64,000 bases of DNA from Gryganskiella cystojenkinii. Lineage: Eukaryota > Mortierellomycota > Mortierellomycetes > Mortierellales > Mortierellaceae. This document shows positions 40,666 to 52,145 of this stretch, one piece after another. The DNA is taken from NCBI GenBank assembly GCA_015852425.1, contig JAAAIG010000003.1, forward strand, positions 103,126 through 167,125, read 5' to 3'. Every line of letters starts with the position of its first letter. The stretch's first letter is position 1. The notes under the pieces were generated by a model. The model saw only the letters and a list, made by a program, of their open reading frames with translations, had not been told where the DNA came from and searched no databases. Made by a program: the position numbers and the translations under genes.

Positions 40666-43600
40666 CTATTCCGAGTGAGGATGAGCCTTGTTGTCCAGAA
40701 CACTGAGCACGTCATGGTTGACTCGAAGGGCATGAATCATAAAGCTTAAGAACCGGGACGCGTACTCTTTTGGATTCACAGATGAGATGGCATGCTATAA
40801 GAAAATTGACACAGATGAACATTAGTTGATCTGGCTACCGCTTCCCGTTTCGAGTCTTTTGCGTTCATATTCTCCATTCGCCATGCTTCTTTTTGTTTTA
40901 GCTTACCTTGTCTTGACTCATACTCTTCCAGTAATGCTCAATTTTCTTGACATAGTTGTACGGGGTCAAGATGTCAATAATACCAAGATAATACAAATCC
41001 TCCCCTCGTTCGTTCTGTTCGTTTGTCGATAATAATCCACCGTCGTCCGCATAAAAGATACAATGACGACGTTCAGAGAATGAATCCGAAGGTAGGGTGG
41101 AGGGTCCGAGTGCCTGTGGATCCGAGACCTTGACCGCCATCCGTAGCGCGTTCACTTTACTTTCCCGTTTGTCTCTCCTCGAGGGTTCCCTTGTTAATTG
41201 TTTCGAGGTGTCGGGCTAATTCCGATAGATAGTAGTGTGAGTTCGGTATTCTCATGGGGTCATGCTGTCAAACAATGTTCCAAGCCTGCTCAACTTACAT
41301 GAAAGACCTTGAGGGTATTATCGCGAATATTGTCTCGGTTACCGCGTTCAATATCATGGATGCCAATCAATAGACTGTAATCCATGATATTCAATCGAGC
41401 CAGCAGCTCGACATCGCGCTTGATCTGCTCCACAAACAAGTGTCGTTTCTCAGGACCAAGCTCCAGTTTCCGATTCCGGTTCACCCAGTTGAGATCCTTT
41501 TGGGTCGCACGAGGGTTGTTGTTGAGTTCCTCTTCGCTGATCGCACGCCCCAAAGTCGAACCCTTAAGATCGTAGGTCTCATGAATATCTCTGTTTGGTG
41601 GGAAGACGTTACCCATAACCACGAAATGTATCTTGCGGCCATGAGGCAGCTTGACACGATGTAATCCAAAGAACCGGCACAAGAGCGTATGTGGGTTTTG
41701 TTTGACATGCTATAACAAATACAAAGAAAAACACGAGAAAGTCAGATGTGGTTCGTTGGAGCATAAGTGCGTCCGTCATATACCAAGGTGATTGCAAAAA
41801 TAGCGGCAAGAGTAGACATGTGAGAAGTTTCCATTACGTTGAAGTAATCCTTGAGGATCTTGCGCATAAACTTGTGCTCCGCATGGTGGATGGTCTTGAT
41901 AATGAACCGATAATCCTGTGAAAAGTAAAAGAAACTTCCACTCTTTCCTGGGGATCCCAACTCTGAAAGAATGTACTTGCTCGTTAGCGAGACCTAAAAT
42001 TATAAGTAGAAAAAAAAGGTACGTTACTCGTGTGAGTTGTTTTTCCTGTCGTGCTTCCAGTTCGCAAATGTTGCGAATATTGCAAAGCCCAAATTTGAGC
42101 GTCAGTGACAAAAAAAAATGACTTCTCCTGCTTTCCCACATGCACGAGAAACGAGCTGCTCCATATCCAAGGGAAATTAAATTAGTGTTGCCTCGCCCAT
42201 TTGAAATAGAAAAATTTCCATGTTGAAAACATAAAAATAGATGTCCCTCGCGGTCCTCCTTCCTCCTACTCTCCACTCCGAACCCCTGTTTTGGCGATGG
42301 TGGACGTAGCTCAAGAATCGACGTCTGAGTGAAGGTCAAGGTTGAGGATCAAGCTCTTTCAGGGGGAGGGGAAGGGAACAATCGTCCCGCATCACCCCTC
42401 TCTTCCTGTCCAATTGTTGGCTGGCTGTTCTGGTGGTTTTTTGACTTGGGCTGAATGTTGCCCAATTTTTTTCTTTCTTGTGTTGCCGGGCTCATACATT
42501 TTCCAACTTTATCAAAGCCGTCACCCCATCCAAGAAGTGTCTAAAACAATTGCTCTTTTTTTCCTTCCATGTTGTTTTTGGAATCGTTTGCGATCCATGA
42601 TCCCCCGAACAATAATCCTGACACTCGACCCTTTTTGTTTCTGCGCAAAGAAAAGACTTACCAAGTAGTCCGAGGCATCAATATGGAAATCTTCGCGAAG
42701 ATGGCGGAAGACCCAGGGTGCATAATCTTTGAACTTGAAATCGTACTTTGAAGAAGGCGTCAATTCATTTCCGGTGCTATTGAACGAAATCAAAGATTCA
42801 GTAAAAAAAATGACATGAAAAACAACGTCACAGGGCACCGCATTCTCATGCCCAATCGTCCTTGAAAACGAGATTCTTACATATCAAAAGCCAACTTATG
42901 CGCCGATGTGAAATCCTCGTCCACCAGNNNNNNNNNNAAAAGGAAACGGCTCGACTCAATTCTAAATTTTTATATCATGATGTCATCCATTGCGCGCTTT
43001 TGACAAAAGGATACGCCTCGTTAATATTACGAAGGAAAAGTTACTTACGCTGACACGGATACCAGTCAACATGTTGTACATAAGAACGTAGTTGACATGG
43101 TCCTCTCCGATCCTGGTACCGATCATGACACGATCGTTATCATCATCCTTTTTCCGTTTCGACATCCGACGGCTGCTACTCTTCTTTAATGCATCCATGC
43201 GACGACGGGCTTCTTCCAGCTCATCCATCTCCATCTCATCGTCCGATCTCTGGAAAGAGGTCGAGGCCAGATCTGCAGAATAGGTGTTGCGACGGAAAAT
43301 TTGCTTTCTCCGGATACGGGAAGAACTCTCGCCCTGAGAATCTTGCAATTGCTGTTGTTGCTGTTGTTGCTGTTGCAGCTGGAGTTGCTGTTGTTGTTGT
43401 TGGCGCGAAGTAAACGACGAAGTCGGGGAATCGCCCAGCAGAAGAGATCCCGTGTGCTGAATCTTGCGAATATCCAATGTCGAGGCTCTGGTGGGAGGAC
43501 CAAACGTTGTCGGCGATTGCTGTTTCGACAATTGGTATCCGCCTCCTGCACCTGCAGCCCCGAAAACACCACTCTCTGCACCCGAAGATGAAGTTAGGAC

Positions 43601-45331
43601 GGACGCGTTGGGGCGAGGACTGATGCGGGGTTGTTGATGTTGTGGCGAACCCGCATTATGGCTGCTGCTACCAACACCAGATGCAAATACTTGTTGTTGC
43701 ATCTGAGGTTGATAACTATTGCTGCCAAAGTCCTGACCAAAATAACTCTGTGAAGACCCGGCCAATGGATGTACGACTGCCGTCGCCACTGTTGTTGCTG
43801 CTGCTGATGAAGGAGACGACGATTGCGGAGGTATTGGCAAGGCCGCTAGCGTGGTCATGGTCGCGAGGGTAGAAGAAGAGACATCGGTGATTTTGGTCGG
43901 CGCATAGCTCGAGGGACGAGGACGGCTTGCTCCACCATTGGATACCATCGAGGACGTCGTCGAGGTCGAGGGACGAGGGGAACCAGCAGAAAGAGCCGCG
44001 AGTGCATAATCAACAGGGGTCGGTTGTGAACTAGAAGAACCAGCAGTCGTAATCGGAACCGACGACAAGATGGACGAGGCCGGGGACGAAAACGAGGTTG
44101 TCTTCGTCGAATCTACAGTGTTGTTGTCAGTCGAGGTCTCGGTCGCACTTAGGGTTGGCGAGGGTTCCAGCGTAAAAATTGGTTTCATTTGGCCGTTGAT
44201 TATATTGTTGGAAAAGTGGTCGGAGTAGTCAATTGCTGCCTGACTTTGAGCCTGAGCGAGTGCTTGTTGCGCTTGTTGCGCTTGTTGTGGAAGGGGTATA
44301 CCTTGAGGGTGAAAGTAGCCATTCGCACTCGCACCATTTGGTACCAATGAAGAGAACCGCGCTGGGTAAGCAGTCTGACCTGGGGAAGAACCGGGACTGC
44401 CGCCAGGGGCCTTTGCACCTGTAGCATCTGCAACAGCGAGAGCAGAGGTTGGTTGAGGAGGGGAAGGCGGTGGCGAGGCCGGTCGACCGTCGAGGTAAAA
44501 CTGGTTTGGCTGTTGCTGTTGTTGCTGTAGTTGTGAGGCGTGACTCTTTGGTGAGAGCGAAGATATCCTTGGCGGGGTCATTGGGGTATGAGGGGATGTC
44601 GTCGTGGGCTGTGCAGTAACAGAGGGAGAGGAAGGAGTGACAGTGGAAGGTAAAAACGAAGCAGTAGCAGTAGCAGTGGTAGTAGCGCCAGAGAGAGAAG
44701 CGGCAGTTGGGCTAGTTGCTGAAGTTGTTGTCAAAGGTCGTGACAATGAAGAAGAGGGTGATGACAACAACGTTTGCTGTTGTTCCTGGAAGGAAGTATA
44801 TTGTGGTTCGGGGGATGAAGACGAAATGGAGGCAGAATGCGTATGAAACCGGGCGACGGTTCCTGATGGCCAAGTTGGGGGGTTGTTGATAAAGGCACTA
44901 TTGTTGTTGTTACTGCCGTGATTCTGATATGGTTGCTGCTGCTTTTCAATAGTCGGGGTCGTCTGAGTGCCTTCAGAGATGAGCTGCAGGCCTGTCTTGC
45001 GAGGACGAGCCATGATAGCAGCAGGGGCGAACGTATCCTGGTCCTGGTCCTGGTCTTTCTCTATATCTGGGTGGTACCCGTTGATTTGTTGTTGAGGTTG
45101 AAGTTGACCCCGTTGTTGACCTTGCGATATCTGTTGCGGGCGACCTTCATGTGGTGCAAGGAGGAGGTCGTTGTAGAAACCATTGGCATTATTTGACAGT
45201 TTGTTGTTGTTGGCATTGGAGGTTGTTGAGGAAAGGGAGGAGGAGGAAGGTGAACTGCTGGTGTGTTGTGCAGAAGAGTCAGGGGCAGAGACAATTGAAC
45301 CAGAGGCGACAGAGAGCATGGCCGTGTCCAT
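40666..45331 (-). CDS. MSS4: Phosphatidylinositol-4-phosphate 5-kinase
   Basis: Exons by splice sites and homology: 45331-43049, a short exon ending at 42881 (its start is hidden by the N gap), 42776-42662, 41993-41838, 41709-41299, 41215-40907, 40794-40666; roughly 1150 residues. The first 650 residues are low-complexity (Ser, Gln, Pro, Ala). The kinase core begins near [17 protein letters not shown] and contains [61 protein letters not shown] (ATP-binding Lys), [22 protein letters not shown] (catalytic Asp) and [11 protein letters not shown] (the IID that replaces DFG). It makes PI(4,5)P2 at the plasma membrane, as yeast Mss4 and fission yeast Its3 do. The intron at 42661-41994 is long (668 nt). 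It lies head-to-tail downstream of Argonaute, 1.5 kb apart. Confidence 0.93.
42928..42937. other. Assembly gap (10 N)
   Basis: Ten N bases lie at the start of the second exon of the PIP5-kinase gene. If exactly ten, the frame on the two sides agrees with an acceptor after AATTGAG, but the count may be nominal. A few conserved residues between GIRVSVS and LVDEDF are hidden. Confidence 0.98.
43349..43410. repeat. CAG/CAA-type trinucleotide repeat in PIP5-kinase exon 1
   Basis: A run of TTGCTG/GTTGTT triplets on the plus strand encodes poly-Gln ([17 protein letters not shown]) on the minus strand in the low-complexity N-terminal half of the kinase. Such runs are length-variable between strains. 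Confidence 0.7.
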
Positions 45332-46862
45332 GGCTCTTTGATGGTAAATGTCGAGAGAGGAAGGGAGGGCAAGGGCTGATCACTCGAGGATTGAATATGT
45401 TGTTATGCTGTGATTTAAGTGCAAATGTGAAGATGTGGGATGAAAGAGAGGAAGGAAGGTGGTTGGATCCAACTCTTTTTTTTTTACAAGTGCGAGGAGG
45501 ATGAGAACAAGAGAAGGGGAGAGAGGTGGTTGTTGTTGATCCGCTTCAATTCGAGGCTTTAATAAAAAAAAAAAAGGCGTGACAATGATGAACGATGATA
45601 AAATAAAAATGAATGAATGAATGAATGGATGGATGGATGAATGAATGTGGGAAAAGAAGTGAGAAGGAAGGAACAAAAGAAGGAGACAAGAAGACTCAAA
45701 GAAAAAAAGAACACAGAGACAAATTCAAGGTTCGTTGGCTTTTGCTGTGATCATTTCATATCAGTGAGTGGGCGAACTCCAAAATCTCTCATCTCCTGCT
45801 GTTGAGAGCACAAAAATTCGATTTTTTCTTTCTTTTTTAAAAAAAACCAACAGTGAGCACTCTGCTCTCGACATCCAGACAAGAGGACAGCCTTCTTGAT
45901 TTCATCCCAGCACGCCTGTCTGTCGACTATCATGTCCGAGAGCTATAAGAGAGAGGAGCCATGAACCCTTCGAACGAACAAAAGAAAAAACTCGGTCACT
46001 TTCAGTACCCTCTGGCAGTTCGTCATCATCATCCCTTGTCCGTGCCTTGTCGTCACCATTGTCAACAAACCAACAAAGATCATCCGCAAGCGCGTTTTTC
46101 TTGTTTTCTTTTGGGAAACCTCCTGGCGCCGATCCTCCGAGGGATCGAGGCGTCGTCTTCTGCTCCTTTTCCAAGTATTCTTTTTACTTTCTTTCACTTC
46201 CCCTTCCCTTCTTTCGTTTAGGTCATGCCTACTGTCATCTCGTTTCTTCTTTTTCATAGTTTCTAAAACCCTCGAAATAATGTTGGCCAGCCCTCGATCA
46301 CTCCTTGTAGTGCAAGCACTTCAAAAAAAAAAATCGCAAAAAGGAGAAGACCGAATCAACCTCTTCCACTTTCCATGGTTACTGGGCACAGCCACTTCGT
46401 GTCTTTCAATCAGTTCTACCTTTTTTTTTTTTTTTTTTTGTCAATTGGTCCAATGTGCGCATCCACCTCCTTCTTCCAATATGCGCTGCATGCAAAAAAT
46501 AAAAATAATAAATTTTTGTTCCTTGTTCCTTTCACTTTTTATTTTCGATTCAATTCTAACGGCAACAAGATCGAAACCGATCAGAATAATGTCTGTCTAC
46601 CAAGACACAAAAAAAAACGATGAAAGTCTGAAAGCGCAAAAGAGAGTGAGTGTATGCTACAATCATGTCCGTAAGGTCGACTCGGCTATTTTATCGTGTT
46701 TGTGAAAACTGATGGATCCTATTTTTCTTATCTTGCGAGTGTTTCTTTGATTTGTTTGGTGCTTTGAATATGGATTTCGCCTTTGTACGGGGACATCATC
46801 ACTCCCTCTTCCTTTACACAAAGTACATGTTGTTCAAGATTGCAGTCTACCAAATGTGTTAA
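45332..46862. other. Intergenic region, PIP5-kinase leader and Argonaute 3' side
   Basis: Both neighbours are on the minus strand, so this holds the PIP5-kinase promoter and leader and the Argonaute 3' UTR. Homopolymer runs (45476-45484, 45558-45570, 46421-46439) and a tetranucleotide repeat are present. No gene is supported. Confidence 0.5.
45609..45647. repeat. Tetranucleotide microsatellite (TGAA/TGGA)n
   Basis: About ten tandem four-base units, TGAA changing to TGGA in the middle and back again. It lies upstream of the PIP5-kinase start. Confidence 0.85.
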
Positions 46863-49800
46863 TTAAAGTCGGTTGTCAGTTTCATCTCTTTCGTCCATAT
46901 GAAATATCCCCTGGAAAACAATAACAAACAAGCACGACAACTTACCGATGTTTTGAACACAGGCGCACTCGATGATCCACTGCCACCACCGCTGGCAGAG
47001 CTGGCAGTGTCCGAAAACTCATTGCCCTGGTAATGGCGAGCACGGAAGGCCAGCAAGTGCGAATAGTACACTGCAGGCACAATACTGACAGACTTGGGGC
47101 AACGTGAGTACACATGGCACAACTGGTACGTCAGAGACTGAAGAGAATCCGACGTGAATCGGTTCTCATCCATCAACACATGGTAAAGCGTTGGGCGAGA
47201 AGTACCCTGCAAACCGCCGTGACTTTGCAAATCTGTTCAGTAAACAAAAACACATAAACATATCGTCGACATGGTTAGTTAGTCAACTTGGCATTCAACA
47301 TTGTTACTGAAAACAAAACCGTATCAAAAAATAAATACAATCCAAAAACACTTCAAAAAACTTACAAAAGTCAAACTCCGTTGGGTGTGTTATCATCGTA
47401 TCAACGACGGTGCCAGCCAAACAGTTGCCCGATCGATCCGCGTCTTTCGGCAAGATGGGGAAGAATCGCGCATGATGGCGCTTCTTGACAACACAGAATG
47501 TTGTCGGAGGATTGTATTTCTCTGTTCGTAGGATCAAATGAAAAAAAGACGAGAAAAACAGTCAGTCTCAAAGGCACCTCGCACGACAATTACGACTTAT
47601 CAAAGACAAATCACTATCGTTTTATCGTTACCGTTGATGTGATGACAAGCCTCCTTCACAGCAGACACCTCTGTCTGGAGAACTTCCGCATATTGACCCT
47701 CAGAGACGCCATCACGGTAAAACAAGATGCGTGCAGGGTAAATCTTGTGCTGGCGATGGAACGCCACGAGGAGCTCGTACACAAGGAACTTCAAGCCATC
47801 AATCACTTCCTGACCGCTGTCTTGGACCTTGATGCGTCCTGAGTACTTAAAACCGTACTTGTCCATGGATGCCACCACAGCGACCACAGAAGGGCGAGAT
47901 TCACCTGGCGCAGGGTGGGTGACATCAGCACCGAGGATAATGGTAGGCTTTTCCGAAAGGAACGGGATGCCCGCTGTCAAGACAGAATTGCATCCACCCA
48001 ACTACAGAAAAAGAGGACAACAGATGCAGCTGTTGAGTAAAACATACTCTTGACAATGGAGACAGACTTATTTGGCGGGATACCGAGCATGGAGTGTCAT
48101 CATGTTCTTACTTTGGTGTTGATCTTGAGGCCGAGCATGCCGCAATACTGTTTGTTCACCCTCTGGATCTTCTTGGACAATACGCACTGCGTCATAATAC
48201 CGGTTCCCGTTGTCTCGCAGTGAGTCTTGATATGCGAGTATGTTTCACAGCGTGAAGGTAAAACGACCAAAATCACTATATCAGACAGATCCAAATAATG
48301 AATATAAAATAGATCGTCAGACAGCACTCTAGATATCCCATTGCGGTTTTTCCTTAGTTGGGCAGCGCGCAGAGAGGACTACTTACATTGCGGCGGAGCT
48401 CCGCACTTTTCCGCGATCAAAGAGCACATCGAGTCAACGCTCTTCTCGGCGTTGCCCATCTGAGCGTACATGATAGGTGGGTCACGGCGAGGTACAGACA
48501 TTCCTAAATGCCAAAGGTACAGAGCATAGAAAACAAAAACAAAAGTCAGTCTCAAGTTTAAGCAAAAAAAGAATAGCAATCATAAAACACGTTCGGAAGA
48601 TATGGGGAACGGCATACCATTCTCGGCCAAGGTCGACGTGAGTTCACGAACAAAATTTTCCACGTTCGCACGGGGGAAATATCTAGCAATTCAAGCACTG
48701 ACATTAATTAAACTGCATCTGCATCGAAACTTTTTTAAAACACAGCGATTCACTCGTGTATCCTGCATACTTACTTTTCGTTATCGAACACGAGAACACC
48801 ATAAGAGGAAAGAACGGAACCAGTGTGCATTTTGCGGGAGGCATTCAACTGGGAAAAGACAATACGATGCATCCTGTTAGAGTCGCTCAATTAATACGCA
48901 CATGAACTTGTACCATGATTATCCTACCTGCCAACCGCCTTGCTGAGGAGTAACAGGCGGTCCGCTTTTGAACGCAATCTGAGGGGCAGGCAAGACGCGG
49001 GCAGGAACGACCGTCATCTCCTCAGAAATCTCCATTTGGAAGCTCTTCATGTATTCGTCATTCTTATGGTTCAGGATAGGGAAGAGCTGTTGAATCTTCT
49101 GGGCACGCTCTTGAGGTCTAAGGCAAGTACCCTTGATCATCTCGGACGTCTGCTCTTCGTTCAACTATAGGGGAGGATAAAGAAAATATTGTAGTAAGCA
49201 TCAGGGATACGTCCTGCACCACATGACCATTGTCAACTTAAACCAAACCAAAAATGCAAACTCAAGTTCCAATATTTTACCTTCTTGAGATAGCGCTTTC
49301 CAGGGACGATCTCGCAGACCTCGGCCGGGAAATAGATCATCTTATTGTCCTTGCCTTTGACACCAACGCAGGGTAAGAACGGGAATGATAGCTTCAGCGA
49401 GTAAGCTGCCGAGTAGTACTGAGGGATGGAAATTTTTTTCTTGGATCCGTTGTTAAGCTCTTGTTCAAAGGTAATTTCTTCAGCAGATCTCATGCTGATT
49501 TCAGCAACCTTGTAGCGCTTCTTGAACTCGTGACCACGATGCGAGACAGTGAATGCGAGACCCTTGAAATGCTTGTGAAGTTGCATGAGCTGCGGTTTGT
49601 TCAGGCGACCGCGGAGATCGGCAGGTGAACGCGCACGCTGGATTTCGGCCATCAAATTCTCCACACGGCCACCCTTGACGAAGGCTGTGTTTGAGATGTC
49701 GATATTAGCGTAGAGGTTGCCTTGGCCAGGACGGATGGATTGAAAGGCACCATCCCAACGCTCGATGCCGCCACCGAGGTTCTGCGCACTGTTGCCATGA

Positions 49801-50731
49801 TAAACGGAACGGCCGTGGGTGGCCATTTGTGAGGAGAGTTTGTGGCTCATGACAATGTTCAACGCTGAGACAACAAAAATAAAATGTTAGCATTTCGCAG
49901 ATAAGAATAGTCACTAAAGCCGATCTTTAGCACATTCTTACCTTGTATTGCGCTGAAACAGGAAGGAGTGACGGGTCCCTCTCGACGCATAAAGCGATGA
50001 AGCTCCTCCAGCTCAATTCTGGCCACACGGGTAAACTTGATTGTAAACTCATTCTTGGCCCGGGTGGTCGACGACGAGGAAGTCGCTGCTGATGCAGGGG
50101 CAGGAGTCTTTGACGAAGAGGACGCTGCTGATGCACGGGCAGGAGCCTTCGACGAAGAAGACGCTGTTGGTGCACGGGCAGGAGCCGCGTCAGAAAGCTC
50201 GACCTTCTTTGTGAGCCTGTCGAATGGGAGTTCTTCGGCCGAGTAAGCATTGCATCGTCCGTCAAACACGACCTTGTGCTTGGTCAACTCTGGAATCTTT
50301 TCGATAGTCTTCCAGAGCTAAACATTGAATCGACAATGAAACAATAGACTGTGGTCAGGTTCATGTAATGAACAGACGAGATACATGCTAAAACCACCAC
50401 AGTTCCCCATGCAATTTCAAACAAAGCCTTTTTTTTTTTTTTTTTACCTTTCGAGCCTTTTCAGCAGGAATCTCGGGAGTGATACTGACATCGTAATGCC
50501 AAATAGTATCGACTTTGAGCTGCATACAGGCAGACAAGCAATGAAGAGGCCACAAGTTAACTCCAGGGCAACGCGACATTATATAAACTCAGAAACGCCA
50601 CCAATAGCACGAACCTTCTTAACGGCGAAGAAGTTTGTTCTGATGTTGATTTTCGAGCCCTGTTTGCCTCCTGTGTCAGGACGACGGGCATTGGGGGTCA
50701 GGGCAATGGGCCCAGAGGAAGTACTCAGCAT
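46863..50731 (-). CDS. AGO: Argonaute, slicer-competent
   Basis: Thirteen exons join in frame: 50731-50615, 50519-50448, 50317-49942, 49864-49281, 49164-48928, 48848-48775, 48682-48618, 48503-48387, 48275-48112, 48001-47632, 47521-47366, 47232-46946 and 46910-46863, giving 888 residues. The N domain starts with [13 protein letters not shown]; the PAZ/L2 junction has [21 protein letters not shown] has [17 protein letters not shown] and [22 protein letters not shown] has [13 protein letters not shown] (Asp 628), [10 protein letters not shown] (Glu 667), [10 protein letters not shown] (Asp 699) and [14 protein letters not shown] (His 836). All four DEDH residues known to be needed for target cleavage are present with the spacing of animal Ago2. 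It would bind small RNAs in the RNAi pathway. A repeated Ala/Ser insert interrupts the N domain. The last intron would be only 35 nt, so the extreme C-terminus is uncertain. Confidence 0.93.
50049..50190. repeat. Imperfect coding repeat in Argonaute exon 3
   Basis: Three imperfect units of about 48 bp encode variants of [13 protein letters not shown] in the Argonaute N domain. The unit sequences GACGAAGA(A/G)GACGCTG and GCACGGGCAGGAGCC recur on the plus strand. Confidence 0.75.
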
Positions 50732-50858
50732 GGTGATGGAGCAATAAGCAGTGGTGTGTTAATTGCAAGTGTGGATTGTGGTGAAAGAGGGAAACAAAAG
50801 GAGTGTGTGTGGGAGAAAATTCAAATTTCGGGAAGAGGGGCTGCGCCTTTTATTGGTG

Positions 50859-51749
50859 TCAAAATCCACACTTTTTCAAAAGCTTGCCAAACTCCTGTTC
50901 CGTAACCCCATCATGACCGTCTTTGGAGGCCTCCTCGATCATCTCCTGCAACTCTTGGTCCTTCATCGGCATTCCAAGCTCGCTTGCTACCCGGCGCAGG
51001 TCTTCGAGACCAATGATCCCTTTGCCCTGCGTATCGAATAAGCTAAAAACTCGCGAGACTTCATCCCAGGCATGCTGCTCCTATGTGGACCAGACAATGA
51101 ACAATAAAAAATGAAAGTCAGAGTTACCATCTTTTCATTATCCAAATAACATTGAAATAAAACCACTGTCCGATGAATATACCTCTTTGGGGCTCATGAT
51201 GAGGACAAAATCCTCAAAGGTAAAGTATAGACCGTCGTCAGCAGAGTTGGACGAAGGTTTTCCTCTTTCGCCGTTGTAAAATTCATCATCCGGGTCAGAG
51301 TCGTCAGAGTCACTGGGATTTGCCTCTCCTTCGTTATCATCTGAATCGACGTATTTCGGCTGAGCATCCAGAGCCGCGGCAATGGCTGCAGCTCTCGTAC
51401 TTCTCCTTTGCGGTTGTGCCTTTGTTGTTGATATTCGTGATGGCTCGGCTGCGCCAGTACCTTGTCCTTTTCCTCCTTGCTTGCGTTGCTTTTGATGTTT
51501 CCTCCTCTGGTGAACGCTCAACATGGCTGTTGCCTGGACGATCTCGTCTATATCGCTAACAGTGGCCTCGAACCCAAGAGTGCGCATGGCCAATCGAAGT
51601 TTTTTCACAGATAGTGTTCCAATGGACTCGGTATCAAAGAGCTTGAAGGTGTCCTGCAGCTCCTCATAGTATGCGGGACTGACACCGGCACGTTCGGCAG
51701 CTGCATCGATTCTCGCTCCTTTACGTCCTTTGCCCTTGTTGGTTGACAT
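50859..51749 (-). CDS. Centrin/calmodulin-like EF-hand protein with large insert
   Basis: Two exons, 51749-51183 and 51080-50859, give 262 residues (GTATAT donor, TAG acceptor). After a short basic start (MSTNKGKGRKGAR) the first EF-hand reads YYEELQDTFKLFDTESIGTL, centrin-like in spacing. The second EF-hand is split: helix ATVSDIDEIVQATAM is separated from the loop and exit helix (DDGLYFTFEDFVLIM) by about 95 basic, Gln- and Asp/Ser-rich residues. EF-hands 3 and 4 follow (RVFSLFDTQGKGIIGLEDL and IEEASKDGHDGVTEQEF). Several loops lack Asp at position 1 or Glu at position 12, so calcium binding is probably weak or lost. Centrins act at spindle poles, in nuclear export and in DNA repair; which applies here is unknown. 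The stop is 127 bases upstream of the Argonaute ATG on the same strand. Confidence 0.85.
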
Positions 51750-52145
51750 GGTTATTTGGTGCGTTGTACGGTGTGTATGAAAGAAGTGTAAGGAGTGACT
51801 TCCACGAGGGCCAGGCCTTGTTCAAGCATTGAGTGACTGCTTTGTGGCTTGTTGTCAACTGACACTTTGAAGCGCCGCTTGAAGAGATCCTTTTTTGGTA
51901 ATGCTCTCGTTTGACAAAGCTCGGAAAACAGACAAATTTGTGAACGCCTCTCTCTCTCTTTCTTTCTTTCCCTTTCTCCTTCAACTTTTCCAATTGTCAA
52001 CCTCCACTCTCACCCCAACTACTCAAACACACGAAACTCCTTGTTCCACTTTTGCCCTTTCATTTGACAAACGCACTCCAATTTTGGTTCGAACAACATT
52101 GTTGCCAACCCTCTTTTTTGTTTGCCACTCTCCTTTTTGTCAATA
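51750..52145. promoter_or_regulatory. Shared divergent promoter region
   Basis: Only 396 bases separate the start of the EF-hand gene (minus) from the start of the zinc-finger gene (plus), so the two probably share a bidirectional promoter. The plus-strand half is strongly CT-rich up to the start codon. Confidence 0.5.
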
